NCBI GenBank assembly: GCA_947038565.1
Contig: CAMQWP010000007.1
Coordinates: 1 to 64,000 of the forward strand
Length of the DNA stretch: 64,000 nucleotides
Reading direction: 5' to 3'
From: an uncultured Clostridia bacterium
GTDB taxonomy: Bacteria; Bacillota; Clostridia; Christensenellales; UBA3700
Numbering within the stretch: position 1 is the stretch's first letter; each line of letters starts with the position of its first letter. Below the pieces are notes generated by a model, which did not search any database, had not been told where the DNA came from, and saw only the letters and a list, made by a program, of their open reading frames with translations. The position numbers and the translations under genes were made by a program. Below are positions 8,713 to 19,263 of the stretch, piece after piece.

Positions 8713-11700
8713 TTAATTCAATATAATTTTAATTTTAAATACAGCTAAAACATTTTTAGTATGATCACTTGGATCAATACCTTTATCAGTATGAATACGA
8801 ACGTATGCAAACATATTAATATTTGATGTCATTGATGTATCCCATGATATATTAGTTGATTCAATGTCATATCCGTTTTCTGTCATATAGTTAAATTTCC
8901 ATGAAGTATGTTTTTCGAATATGTACGGAATAGTTTGAGAACTTACCGCAAGACCAAATTCTGATTTTAAGAAACTTACACTATCAAATCCATTAGATAC
9001 CGAAATTGGTACTTTATCAAACTCAACCATTGGAGCACTAACTACATTAATATTTACAACAATATCTTTGTAAAGAATAGATATATTTCTAACACCGATA
9101 CGCATTACAGCGTAACCAGTATTATTTACAAAATTCATATTCGATATATTCCATGTTACTGGTAGAATTTCAGAATCCGTGCCAAACATAACCTTAATCT
9201 GACTGTCCATAGCCATATCACCCTTCATCAAATAGTCATAATAATTTACATTTATCGTATTAGTGACATTCAAGGTAGGATCAAGCCTATCTGGAGTAGT
9301 AATATGGTAATCAAATTCAACATAAGTATCACCAATAAGAACTCTAGCTTTGATAGTATGCTTACCGCCGTTTAGGCTAGGAACAAAACCATTTAAATCA
9401 TAAATTACTGGAAGTACAACAACCGTTTTACTTGTAGAATTAAATCTTAAAGTCTTAGGAAGTAAACTTTCAAACGAAGTATTTGCTATATAGAAGTGAT
9501 TTGCTATATTATTAACAGTATAAGAAGAATCTTCCGTAACAATACTATTTAATGTAATATTTGATACAACTACTGGTACAAAAATTTCTTTCTCAAATGA
9601 CTTAATAATAGTATCATTTAATAATTCGTTACCCATAGCATCAAGATAGCTTGGCGCAACGGTCGCTTTAACCATTACTTTACCACCTTGAGGAGATATC
9701 ATGTCAAATAATTCTTTTAAATCCCATGTAATTTTAGCTTTGGCTACATCTAGTCCACTAAATTGAACATCCATATACGTAGGGAAATATTTAGAATAAT
9801 CAGTTTTTGAAATATCATAAGGATTAACGACTGGAGAAGTGATATATCTACCGATATTATCTACTCCAAATACCAATGCCTTAGGAACTCTGCTCAATAC
9901 ATTTACTGCGATATCTTGAGTCCAAACGTAATCACCAGAATTTAAAGTAGTCTTATTTGATACAGTGCTACCACTATATAACCCACCATTTACAGTGTAT
10001 CTTATGTTATTGCTTAAAGTCCATGCAATATTCTGCAGATCTTGACGATAAATAGTTTGACCATTTAGTACCTCAGAATAAGACACTTTGCTGCTTGAAG
10101 GATACGGAGAAGACACTCTTGGAGTTGTAATATCAGTAACTGGCAACATATTTGATACTGTGTGGTACATTTGTTGATATGGATCTATATTTACTGTGTT
10201 TTTGTAGTTATCATCAAGCATAATATCATCAGTAATTGACGATCTAATCCATAATTCATGTACTACAAGTTTTTCATTATGTTTATTATGATTTACAGTT
10301 GCAGTTATTTTAACTTTTGTACCTTTAATTAGTGGATGTGAGTTCTTATCAAACTTTGGATCTTTACTTTGATTAATAAAATCTTGTACTAATTTGTCGT
10401 ACTCTGAAGTATCCCAATCATCAACAATCATAGATCTATAATAGTTACCTATAGTGATTTCATTATAAACAGACTCTTTAACTTTGAAGAATATAGATGC
10501 AGGTAATTTTTGTTTAAATGAAGACATACTATACGCATTAGTCTCTATTATACCCGCAAAATCAACACCGTCAGGTAAATACTTGATTTTTACATTGTTT
10601 TTAATAAGTCCATTAATAATTACTGATGCATCATTTATAACTAATACAGGATTTTTAGGATCCGAAATCGGATCTGGCACTGCCCTATATTTTTCACCGT
10701 TAACTATACTAACATTCTTAATAATTCTAGTTGTACCATCTGCCAATAATGCAACGACTTCATTTGGAACACCCATCATTGCAGGTATAATTACATCTTC
10801 TATCTTTACAATTCCGCCACCATCATCTTTGATAATAACTGGAATAGTACGAGTTTCCTCATATGGTGTACCAGGGAAAGCAGTTGCAATAACAGAATAC
10901 TCACCAGATACATATTGACCATTCATTTTCTTTAATTTACTGTAATCACCACTGTACTTAACAGGAGTTTTATTGTTCCTCATTGTAAGAGGCGCCATTG
11001 TAGGAGCATGTGGTCTGCAATTATCTAGAGTGTCAATCAAATCTTCTCCATCATATGGATCATATGATATTGCATTCGGTAAACCCATCCAGTTTACAAC
11101 ACCTTTTTGAGAGCCGTTAGTGATCATAGCCTCAATTTTTTGATAACCGGTATTGCTGAAACTTTCAATCATAACACTATGCATAGCACCATTAACGATA
11201 TGCGCATCAACTTTCAGTTGTTCAAACTGTGGAACTGGAAGGAAACGAGACAATAATTCGTAAATATCAGTGTATGCTTCATTATCTAAAAGACTATTTG
11301 AAACTAAACCTTGCAACCCAGAAGGGATGAACGTCCTAATTAATGGTCTAACAAGATTAGTCCACATCTGCCAAATAAAGTTATTTGTGTCCCATATATT
11401 TCCCAAATATTGTCCTGGTTTGTAATCTACACTATATGTTACACCACCAATTACTACTTTCTTTAAAAACACAGTTAACATATCATCAATCATTTTAGAA
11501 AGTGCTGTACCTTTTATATCTAAATGTGCATTTATAGAGCTGTCATTATTAAACTTCAATATAATATTGTTAAATAATGTAGTAAAATCTAAGCCAGCTT
11601 TTGGTGCAGGTGCAGCTAGACGAGACATCTCAGACTGGTCACCGGTTTCAGCACTTACTTTTTCTGCCTGAATAGTATCATCGCTACTATTCATACCAGG

Positions 11701-14700
11701 TAAAACTGTATTTAAAAATCCTATGCCAGAAAGCATATCTTTCAAATTAAATGCAATAGGTATATTTAATAGTGAACCATTGATAAGATCAGGGAATACA
11801 GCTGTAAACAAACCTTTATCACCTAATAGTCTTATTTGATTTCTCTTGATACTTATAACTAAATGTGCTACTGGAGTTTTACCACCACCTGTTGTGACTT
11901 TATATAATTTAACTATATAATCACCAGTTAGTGGCTGCATTGGAAGTGGACTGATCGTAGCTTGATCAGCAGCAGTTAGATCTCTAGTCGCCTTACTAAT
12001 ACTAGCATAAGTATATTGATTGTTAGGATGCATTTGATTTAAACCATTTAGCATTCTTAGATCTATATCAAGAATTGGCTTAACACCATTAGAATAAGTA
12101 GTATTATCAGTAACTGAACTAGTATTAAATAACATTAACATCGTATCTAATATAGTTACATCATTTCCTATTCCAGCTGCAGACTTAGTCCAATCGGCAT
12201 AATCTTCGGATTTGAAGAAATTTGCAGTCTCTCTCTGCGTCCAGTCAATAGGAATTGCTGAACCAATACTATTAATTTTTAGTCCTACGCCTAATTTAAA
12301 ATCATCAATACCTACATCAACACTCACTGCTCCATTAAACCAGTCTAACATCATCTCAATACCAAGACTAGCGCCTGCATCAATACCGGCAGTAGCAAGG
12401 ATTTCTTTAAGAGGATCAACGATAGTACCATCTGCTAATATATGTTTAAATAAATTAACAAATATTTGGTTGTCAGAGATTAGTAACTGAGATAAAAGTA
12501 CATTTAAAATGTCACCCATTGGATCAGCTTTTACTGTTCCGCTAGCAACATCAGTTCCAACACCATTAAGAGCGTTAGTAACGATTGCTTGATTTGTTGC
12601 ATTTGCGAACAAATTAGTACTAGCATTTGCCGAAGGTTTAATTATGCCACCTAAAAGATTATTAATAATATTAGTAAGATTAGAATCAAAACTAGATCCT
12701 ATACCAGTTAATATATTAGATATTGCATCATCAATCAATTTAGGTATATTAATACCCTCAATACGGAATTTCATAAGACCAAGTTGTGACAAGTCAACAT
12801 ACAATGTTTGTTCTTTATAATAAACACCTATAAATAGACCTATACGATCAGCTGGAGCTGCGGTAAAATCCATCTCGGAAGAATAAATCTCAAGCAATAA
12901 CTCACTTCTTTTTGGTTGAAGGTCGTTAATGTTCCATTTTACTGCTACAGTGAATTTTTCATCAAGATTGTTAACATCTAATTTTAGAGGAATATTAAAT
13001 CTTGAGCCACTAGCAGCCAACACATTATTTATAATTTGACTTAAATCGAATAAAGAATCATCTGACTTTAAGTCAATGTTGAAAGCAATATCACCATGAT
13101 AAGCAATTTTCTTAACAGCATCAATAATATCGTTAGTATAATCATCAGGATTTATTTCTTTAAACTCACTATCATCAAATACTTCACCAATTACAAGTTT
13201 CGTGATACCACCATGAAGACCAATTCTCTTCTTGCCGGCATCATTAAATATATCTAAGGTCATATTGATATTTTGAGTACCAGAAGCGTCGATTTTTAAA
13301 TCAAGTTTAGGTAACTCGATATTAAGACCAAAGCCTTTTAATAAATTAGTAAGAGCTAGACCTGAAGCATGTAATTGAATCAAATCTTTATTAATTCCTA
13401 TAAAAATATTTTCACTTGAATTATCAAAATTACTGTGATTATTTGTATAAGAAACATTAGATATTTGAGAATTATAACTTGTAGCTGAACCTTTAACAAC
13501 TGGCTTTGGTGGATTTATCATATCAACAACCTTATCTAAAATGTCATTGATATTTAATTTAGCAAGCTCATCAGCAAGTAAAGACATGATGTCTAACTCG
13601 AATTTTAACTTAGGAAGTCTTAGATTCGCGATTTTAATACCTGATAAATCAATATATACTACTCCTTCTTCAAGATATATACCAAATAGCGTTCCTTTAT
13701 CAGCATAAGGGAAGTTATCATTTAATAAATTAACTTCAAGCATAAACTTACTACTCTTCGGCGATACCTCGTTATACTTCATCTTTAACAATAATTCAGT
13801 ATTAAGTAAATAGTTATTATTAAGCTCTATTGGGATATCAGGAATATTAAGACCCATTTTCCTAAGCATACCCGATAAATCCATTTTACCTTTATGTAAT
13901 TCTATATCCAAGTACGTTCTTATATTAATTCCATCTAAAGCTCCAGTGATAATAGAAGTCAGCGAGCTGACATACTCTTTATCGTTAGTAGCCTCAATGA
14001 TATAAGACCTAAGTTCGTGGTTTTTAAAACCTATCTTAAAGTTATTTGCAGAAATCTTAATTTCCACAGCTTCTGTTAAGTTTGCAGTGATATCTACACT
14101 ATCAAAAGAACCGCTAGCCCAATTAATGTCTATGTCTGCAGCTAAGTGTTTAAGCGCTTCAGGAATAACTATCTTTCCTGGTACTAGTGACTCTAAAGCA
14201 TCGAAAAATTCTTTACCGATAGAGATATTAAGACCTATAATAGTCCTATCTTCATTTGTAATAGTAGATATAAGTGGTTTGCCACCATTACTATTATCAA
14301 AACCGAAGATTTTAAGTGCAGTAGCGATAATTCCTGAAAGAACATGATCAACTGATCCATCGCCCTCTTCATCAATTGCTACTGGAATAATATCACTAGC
14401 CAACATACCTAAAGCAGAATCTTCCGATGTAGCTGTAGAATTGTAGTATGATACTTTGTCTGAAAGTGCTTCGTAAGGATTTGCTGCCTCATCTGGAGTA
14501 GATGAGCCGAATAAATCTTTAATAAGACCTTGAATAATTACATCAACGTTAGCAAAAAGATCAGTAAATACTCTAGTAATATCAACACCCTCTAATATAA
14601 GGTTTGGAATCTTAAGTGCATTAGTTGCACCATCTTGACTGATGTTTATCTTGAAAATACCATTAACATAATATAAACCTAATAACGGATCTCCAATAGT

Positions 14701-15930
14701 ACGACCATCTTTAGTTGCTCTAAATAACTCTACAGCGACTAAATTTTTATAATTGTCATGAAAGTCAAGATCTAGATTGACTTTCAGTTTTAGATTGATA
14801 TCTTTAACATCAATGATTATAATACCTGGCTTGATAGGGCTATTGCCACCAGCAAGCATTGAAATAAGTGCACCGACGTCTAAATTATCTAATTCAGCTC
14901 CAAGATCAATATCGAAACTGAAATTAGTAAGGGAAAATTCTTCATAGGCTATAAAAGTATCAGGAATACCGATATCTACACGTTTATCAGAATATGTAAT
15001 AGTAGATGACGAATTAATTATAGTAGTATTTTCTTCTTCATTTAGCATTGCGATATCTAATTTTTCTAGTTTACCATTTGGATCAATGATTGCATTGATA
15101 TCAATAGAGAACATTGGTATTAAACCTATGATATCCGTAATAAGACCATCAACCGACTCACCAGAGTCAGGCAAAGCAATACCCATGCCGGCAAAGATCT
15201 GATTAAAGTTTAGCATACTTAGAACAGTAGGAACCATAGCTAGAAGTGGTTGAAGTGAAATATTCACACCAACAAGCTGTTTACCATCTACTTCCTGATT
15301 AGTTGTAGTTGGACTTATAATCATCATCAGTAAATCAACTATACCATCTAAAGACATACCGCTAATAAGACCTGATATAAGCTCATCAATTTTAACTTTA
15401 AGAGAAGGCATGTTTTGCAGGATTTTTTCAGCAATATCAATAACATACTCGACTGGTATATCGCTAAGATTAATTTTAGCACCTGCAACATCCATAAACA
15501 AATTACCGTTTGAAATATAAACTGCAAACTCTAAAGCAGACAAATCTTCTTTACCAGCTTCTTGCACTCCTGCAAAAACTCTTAAAGAGAACTCTGCTCC
15601 ATCAACGTTGTAAACGTGATTGCTACCAAGAGATAATGTGTGCACATCATCGACTACCTCTCCGTTAGCATTTGTTTTAGGCACAGTAATAATTACGTTG
15701 GAAATTGTTCCTACGCAAGAATCAGGAGTACCTAATGCGTTACCGATTTTATCGAACACCTCAGTATAGCTAAGTACTATTTCATTTTCATCACCACCTG
15801 GATTAGGACCTGGATCAGGACCTGGAACCGGTGGCAACGGATCTTTCTTAACACAAGCAACTAAAGCTAGTGATAAAGTCATAACAAGCACAAATACTAC
15901 CATAATGCCTATTAATTTTTTCAACCTCAT
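8713..15930 (-). CDS. Giant repeat lipoprotein (2405 aa) of unknown function
   Basis: The signal peptide ends in lipobox LVAC (Cys26) and is followed by a Pro/Gly spacer (PVPGPDPGPNPGG, about 34-46), so the body is probably lipid-anchored and held off the membrane. From about 50 to 1450 I see five copies of a module of roughly 280-330 residues. Each contains a strand pair such as GIYLEEGVVYIDLSG (about 747) or GVYYKEQTLYVDLSQ (about 1033), with related pairs near 135, 415 and 1355. Each pair is followed by an IP-containing segment and long amphipathic helices ending in LI..LLGG-like sequence. Residues about 1600-2405 look like a string of beta-sandwich domains. No catalytic motif is seen. The start has an AAGGAGGG site. 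The two-component system directly upstream could regulate it. Confidence 0.78.
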   Translation of the reverse strand: MRLKKLIGIMVVFVLVMTLSLALVACVKKDPLPPVPGPDPGPNPGGDENEIVLSYTEVFDKIGNALGTPDSCVGTISNVIITVPKTNANGEVVDDVHTLSLGSNHVYNVDGAEFSLRVFAGVQEAGKEDLSALEFAVYISNGNLFMDVAGAKINLSDIPVEYVIDIAEKILQNMPSLKVKIDELISGLISGMSLDGIVDLLMMIISPTTTNQEVDGKQLVGVNISLQPLLAMVPTVLSMLNFNQIFAGMGIALPDSGESVDGLITDIIGLIPMFSIDINAIIDPNGKLEKLDIAMLNEEENTTIINSSSTITYSDKRVDIGIPDTFIAYEEFSLTNFSFDIDLGAELDNLDVGALISMLAGGNSPIKPGIIIIDVKDINLKLKVNLDLDFHDNYKNLVAVELFRATKDGRTIGDPLLGLYYVNGIFKINISQDGATNALKIPNLILEGVDITRVFTDLFANVDVIIQGLIKDLFGSSTPDEAANPYEALSDKVSYYNSTATSEDSALGMLASDIIPVAIDEEGDGSVDHVLSGIIATALKIFGFDNSNGGKPLISTITNEDRTIIGLNISIGKEFFDALESLVPGKIVIPEALKHLAADIDINWASGSFDSVDITANLTEAVEIKISANNFKIGFKNHELRSYIIEATNDKEYVSSLTSIITGALDGINIRTYLDIELHKGKMDLSGMLRKMGLNIPDIPIELNNNYLLNTELLLKMKYNEVSPKSSKFMLEVNLLNDNFPYADKGTLFGIYLEEGVVYIDLSGIKIANLRLPKLKFELDIMSLLADELAKLNINDILDKVVDMINPPKPVVKGSATSYNSQISNVSYTNNHSNFDNSSENIFIGINKDLIQLHASGLALTNLLKGFGLNIELPKLDLKIDASGTQNINMTLDIFNDAGKKRIGLHGGITKLVIGEVFDDSEFKEINPDDYTNDIIDAVKKIAYHGDIAFNIDLKSDDSLFDLSQIINNVLAASGSRFNIPLKLDVNNLDEKFTVAVKWNINDLQPKRSELLLEIYSSEMDFTAAPADRIGLFIGVYYKEQTLYVDLSQLGLMKFRIEGINIPKLIDDAISNILTGIGSSFDSNLTNIINNLLGGIIKPSANASTNLFANATNQAIVTNALNGVGTDVASGTVKADPMGDILNVLLSQLLISDNQIFVNLFKHILADGTIVDPLKEILATAGIDAGASLGIEMMLDWFNGAVSVDVGIDDFKLGVGLKINSIGSAIPIDWTQRETANFFKSEDYADWTKSAAGIGNDVTILDTMLMLFNTSSVTDNTTYSNGVKPILDIDLRMLNGLNQMHPNNQYTYASISKATRDLTAADQATISPLPMQPLTGDYIVKLYKVTTGGGKTPVAHLVISIKRNQIRLLGDKGLFTAVFPDLINGSLLNIPIAFNLKDMLSGIGFLNTVLPGMNSSDDTIQAEKVSAETGDQSEMSRLAAPAPKAGLDFTTLFNNIILKFNNDSSINAHLDIKGTALSKMIDDMLTVFLKKVVIGGVTYSVDYKPGQYLGNIWDTNNFIWQMWTNLVRPLIRTFIPSGLQGLVSNSLLDNEAYTDIYELLSRFLPVPQFEQLKVDAHIVNGAMHSVMIESFSNTGYQKIEAMITNGSQKGVVNWMGLPNAISYDPYDGEDLIDTLDNCRPHAPTMAPLTMRNNKTPVKYSGDYSKLKKMNGQYVSGEYSVIATAFPGTPYEETRTIPVIIKDDGGGIVKIEDVIIPAMMGVPNEVVALLADGTTRIIKNVSIVNGEKYRAVPDPISDPKNPVLVINDASVIINGLIKNNVKIKYLPDGVDFAGIIETNAYSMSSFKQKLPASIFFKVKESVYNEITIGNYYRSMIVDDWDTSEYDKLVQDFINQSKDPKFDKNSHPLIKGTKVKITATVNHNKHNEKLVVHELWIRSSITDDIMLDDNYKNTVNIDPYQQMYHTVSNMLPVTDITTPRVSSPYPSSSKVSYSEVLNGQTIYRQDLQNIAWTLSNNIRYTVNGGLYSGSTVSNKTTLNSGDYVWTQDIAVNVLSRVPKALVFGVDNIGRYITSPVVNPYDISKTDYSKYFPTYMDVQFSGLDVAKAKITWDLKELFDMISPQGGKVMVKATVAPSYLDAMGNELLNDTIIKSFEKEIFVPVVVSNITLNSIVTEDSSYTVNNIANHFYIANTSFESLLPKTLRFNSTSKTVVVLPVIYDLNGFVPSLNGGKHTIKARVLIGDTYVEFDYHITTPDRLDPTLNVTNTINVNYYDYLMKGDMAMDSQIKVMFGTDSEILPVTWNISNMNFVNNTGYAVMRIGVRNISILYKDIVVNINVVSAPMVEFDKVPISVSNGFDSVSFLKSEFGLAVSSQTIPYIFEKHTSWKFNYMTENGYDIESTNISWDTSMTSNINMFAYVRIHTDKGIDPSDHTKNVLAVFKIKIILN

Positions 15931-16361
15931 AATTTTCCCTCCTTATACGTCTGTATAATTCTCCTATATTATAATATATTAATCTTAAATATAGCTTAAA
16001 CATAGTAAATTATATGCAAAATTTACATAAAACAGACCGATTATTTACTAATTGTAATTAAATAATTGTATTTAATATTAAAAACACTAAAATTCGACCA
16101 ATTTTATCTTATATTTGCAAATATATTGAACATTTTTAATTTAACAACTACAGTTTGCTTATTGCTATTCAATTATAAATAGGATAAGAATGATATAATT
16201 ATACAGTTTTATATATATTAATCTATATTAATTAATGCTAAATAGATGATAAAGTTGCATGAAAATAGAACCTGGAATTCTAAAATAAGTGTAATAACAT
16301 AATAAAATTAAATGTAAATTTTTTGTAAAAACTGTACACTGTATATAATCTATGTAAATAA
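15931..16361. other. Intergenic region upstream of the giant lipoprotein
   Basis: This very AT-rich gap of about 430 bases lies between the kinase terminator and the 2405-aa gene. A TATAAT-like hexamer occurs on the minus strand about 70-80 bases before the start codon, but I find no good -35 partner, so the promoter is unassigned. A 60-codon minus-strand frame at 16228-16410 has no ribosome binding site, runs through the terminator and looks spurious. Confidence 0.5.
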
Positions 16362-16396
16362 ATACAAAAAACACACAGCAATTAACTGTGTGTTTT
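16362..16396 (-). terminator. Terminator of the two-component operon
   Basis: AAAACACACAG (16368-16378) pairs perfectly with CTGTGTGTTTT (16386-16396) across a 7-nt loop. On the minus strand the stem runs into UUUUUU, 14 bases past the kinase stop codon. Confidence 0.9.
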
Positions 16397-16409
16397 AAAT
16401 TAAAAATCA

Positions 16410-17711
16410 TTAAGTATTTAAACCTGTTGGCATTTTTATGCGTATTTCGAACCCTCTTGGACTTAAATTACTGGCAGATATAGTACCACCTTGTGCTACT
16501 ACAATAGCATGTACTATAGATAAACCCAATCCAGTTCCTTTAGTTGTTCTTGCCTCATCAGAGCGATAAAAACGATTGAATATCTTACTTAATTCTACCT
16601 CTTTTACACCCGCCCCACTGTCTTGAACTACTAAAATCAAGTTGCTTTTTTCAATTGTAATATAAAGACAAATATTTTCACCACTGATTGTATATTTAAT
16701 TGCATTATCTAGTAAGGCTGTGATAATTTGCACGAATAAATCCTTATCAATCCTCACTTTACTGTCTGTAAGATTTGTCTTTAACTTAAAAGTTTTACCA
16801 TCCATTTCAGCCATCATCTGATATGGTTCAGACATACGATGAAGCAGATCTAGCAACTCTACATCTTCATAATTAATCATAAGTCTAGAAGTATCCGATC
16901 TAGCCATGGTAAGCAGTTGGCTTGTGAGTTTTTGTAGCCGTTTTACTTCATTAAGCGAGTCAACAAGCTGTACGCTCTTGTCTCCAACTAATATATTGGG
17001 CTCCTCTAGCATATCTTGTAAATTAGACTGCATGATAGAAAGCGGTGTATTTAACTCATGCGATACATCCGATGTAAATCTATTACATACTCTTATAGAC
17101 CTAAGATTTGGCAGGCATTGATAATAAGCTATTATTCCCGACGCTAGCAAAATAATTAGCATAGTAATTGGAAAGTAAATAGGCATTAAGCCAATAAATG
17201 ATTCCTCAAAAGCAATGATATCATTGATAGGGACAATTACCATAACATATTTATGAGTACTATCACCGTCTATTGCCACAGTATAAGTTTTGACAGTATC
17301 TTTAATATTAGCATTCTTGATAGTTTCGAAAGTATTCACTGACTGCAAATCAAGTTTAGTTAGTATTGATACTATATGAAATCCAGATAAATTACTTAAT
17401 TTCACATCAAAATTGTTATTACCGTAATTTGATATTATATTACCTTTTTCATCATAGCCGATAAATTTCATTGCTGATGGATACTTAGTAGCATCAAAAT
17501 CATCCAAACCATCTTCTAGCATGGTTTCCATATTTTCTTGTAAAGACTTCTCTACGCCGTTTGATATGCTCATGTAACCGCTTATAAATATAGTAAAATA
17601 GGTAAGCACAAATACCAATATCAATACTAAAAAATTAAGCATAGCGTAGCCAAACATACTTTTATACATATTTAATGTATTGCGTTGGTCTATACTAGTA
17701 TACAGCTTCAT
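16410..17711 (-). CDS. Sensor histidine kinase (HPK1-type, two membrane helices)
   Basis: The 433-residue membrane kinase autophosphorylates and passes phosphate to the response regulator encoded just before it. Membrane helices at about 20-45 and 165-190 flank an extracytoplasmic sensor domain of about 120 residues. The dimerisation box DVSHELNTPLSIM carries the phospho-accepting His218. The ATPase domain has the N box LLDNAIKYT, the G1 box DSGAGV and the G2 box GTGLGLSIV, so it looks intact. There is no clear HAMP domain. Its ATG overlaps the regulator's stop (ATGA), indicating translational coupling. The stimulus is unknown. Position upstream of the giant surface lipoprotein suggests envelope sensing, but that is inference. 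Confidence 0.93.
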   Translation of the reverse strand: MKLYTSIDQRNTLNMYKSMFGYAMLNFLVLILVFVLTYFTIFISGYMSISNGVEKSLQENMETMLEDGLDDFDATKYPSAMKFIGYDEKGNIISNYGNNNFDVKLSNLSGFHIVSILTKLDLQSVNTFETIKNANIKDTVKTYTVAIDGDSTHKYVMVIVPINDIIAFEESFIGLMPIYFPITMLIILLASGIIAYYQCLPNLRSIRVCNRFTSDVSHELNTPLSIMQSNLQDMLEEPNILVGDKSVQLVDSLNEVKRLQKLTSQLLTMARSDTSRLMINYEDVELLDLLHRMSEPYQMMAEMDGKTFKLKTNLTDSKVRIDKDLFVQIITALLDNAIKYTISGENICLYITIEKSNLILVVQDSGAGVKEVELSKIFNRFYRSDEARTTKGTGLGLSIVHAIVVAQGGTISASNLSPRGFEIRIKMPTGLNT

Positions 17712-18394
17712 TCTTTGATAGACTCATCCCACATATATCCTATGTTTTTGATGGTCACTAAATTCTTTTTAAGTCCGTGTTTTTCTAATAGCTTACGAAG
17801 TTTACTAACGTACACTTCAGTAACAGTATAGATAGTGTCTGAGTCAAAGCCCCAAACTCTAGTAAATAACCTATCTTTTGTAATAATAGTGTTTTTGTGT
17901 CTAATAAGATATTCAAATATCTCATATACCTTACCAGTCAATACTACAACATCATTATTAACGGTTACAGTTGTAGAATCATAATCGACAGTTAGCTTTC
18001 CAAAAGTGTAGTTATTCTTCACAATTGTCTTACTATGCCTGCGGAAAATACTAATCATCCTTGCAACAAGCTCATCGTTGTCGAAAGGTTTTGTCATATA
18101 ATCATCTGCACCTATTTTAAGTGCATTGATAGTAGTACTTTTATCAGTTAAAGCAGTAAGTACAATGATACCACAATCTTTAACTTTTCTCAATTTTGAT
18201 AAAACTTCTAAACCATTCATTCTTGGCAACATGAGATCAAGTACGATTATATCATACTCATTATTCATAGCCATATATAGTCCATCTTCGCCGTTAGTTG
18301 CGCTGTCTACATTTGTCATAATTCTACACTTAGAAATAGTATTACAAATTGCTCTATTCAGCTCAACATTATCCTCAACTACAAGTATATTCAT
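17708..18394 (-). CDS. OmpR/PhoB-family response regulator
   Basis: The product has 228 residues from the chosen start. The receiver domain has the acidic pair E7-D8, the phospho-acceptor D53 in VLDLMLPRMNG, and K102 in TKPFD. A winged-helix DNA-binding domain follows (about 130-225, ending YVSKLRKLLEKHG...TIKNIGYMW). I start it at the ATG at 18394 because GGGGGA lies six bases upstream and the receiver begins at once (MNILVVEDN); an earlier in-frame start would add 11 unneeded residues. It is the first gene of the two-component operon and overlaps the kinase by 4 bases. Confidence 0.94.
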   Translation of the reverse strand: MNILVVEDNVELNRAICNTISKCRIMTNVDSATNGEDGLYMAMNNEYDIIVLDLMLPRMNGLEVLSKLRKVKDCGIIVLTALTDKSTTINALKIGADDYMTKPFDNDELVARMISIFRRHSKTIVKNNYTFGKLTVDYDSTTVTVNNDVVVLTGKVYEIFEYLIRHKNTIITKDRLFTRVWGFDSDTIYTVTEVYVSKLRKLLEKHGLKKNLVTIKNIGYMWDESIKE

Positions 18395-18431
18395 ATTTCC
18401 CCCAAAAAAACTAATATTTATTATCATTTAT

Positions 18432-18461
18432 ACTATAACATTATTCAATCGTTAAAATCAA
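18432..18461 (-). promoter_or_regulatory. Predicted promoter of the two-component operon
   Basis: TTGATT (18461-18456) and TATAGT (18437-18432) are separated by 18 bp on the minus strand, about 40 bases before the regulator start. It lies in the short gap after tyrA, where no terminator is visible, so some read-through from aroF-tyrA is also possible. Confidence 0.5.
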
Positions 18462-18468
18462 GCATATT

Positions 18469-19263
18469 TTACAACTTTACACAATTATTAAGACAATTTA
18501 CGCCATCTTTCAACAAAGATATTAACCTTGCGTCATTTTCACCTTCTAATGCATACTTATATTCGTTTAAATGCCTAACAAATGTTTCTATTTCACTTAT
18601 TAGATTACCTCTATTTTTATTAAATAACTGTAGCCAAAGCTGAGGATCTAACCGTCCTACTCTTGTCAAATCCTCAAAACTTCCACCAGTAAAGCCGTCC
18701 ACATTATTTATTGTTTTACTTTTTGCAAACGCATTTGAAGCAATATGACATAGTTGTGAAGTATATGCAATAACAGCATCGTGCTCAACAGCAGAAGATA
18801 CAACTACCGAGCCAAAACCTAATATTTGAATTAATGTATCTATATCTTGTGGAATATCTGCACTAGTAACTACCAGATTTGCACCATCGAATAGGCTAGC
18901 GATACTGTTAGCGTATCCACCTACTTCCCTGCCCGCCATAGGATGCATACCAAAGTATTGGATATTATACTTATCACATGCACTTGAAATACACTCTTTA
19001 ACTCCGCAAATATCAGTCACTATGACATCATGCAATAATTTGTGATTAGTATCTAGAAAAGTTAAAATTGCATTGGGGTGCAATGCAAGAATAAGCACAT
19101 CAAGCTCACTGTAATTAGTAATTAATGATGCATTGTTATCCATTATTGCTTGATTTAATACTTTTACATCATTATCGTATATAAATAATTCAATATTACT
19201 GTTAGATAACCTTTTGGCTATAGACCCACCGATAAGACCTATTCCGACTATACCAACTTTCAT
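18469..19263 (-). CDS. tyrA: Prephenate dehydrogenase
   Basis: This 264-residue NAD(P)-dependent enzyme converts prephenate to 4-hydroxyphenylpyruvate on the way to tyrosine. The Rossmann motif GIVGIGLIGGSIAK is at residues 4-17. The family signature HPMAGRE follows, with a GFTGGSFEDLTRVG-like segment near residue 185. There is no C-terminal ACT domain and no fused chorismate mutase, so it is the short form. Its ATG overlaps the stop of the DAHP synthase gene by 4 bases, so the two are translationally coupled. Expression should depend on the tyrosine leader upstream. Confidence 0.93.
   Translation of the reverse strand: MKVGIVGIGLIGGSIAKRLSNSNIELFIYDNDVKVLNQAIMDNNASLITNYSELDVLILALHPNAILTFLDTNHKLLHDVIVTDICGVKECISSACDKYNIQYFGMHPMAGREVGGYANSIASLFDGANLVVTSADIPQDIDTLIQILGFGSVVVSSAVEHDAVIAYTSQLCHIASNAFAKSKTINNVDGFTGGSFEDLTRVGRLDPQLWLQLFNKNRGNLISEIETFVRHLNEYKYALEGENDARLISLLKDGVNCLNNCVKL

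Noticed and set aside
16228..16410. 60-codon minus-strand ORF after the kinase gene
   Set aside because: No ribosome binding site, Cys/Tyr/Phe-rich non-protein-like composition, and it runs through the kinase terminator.
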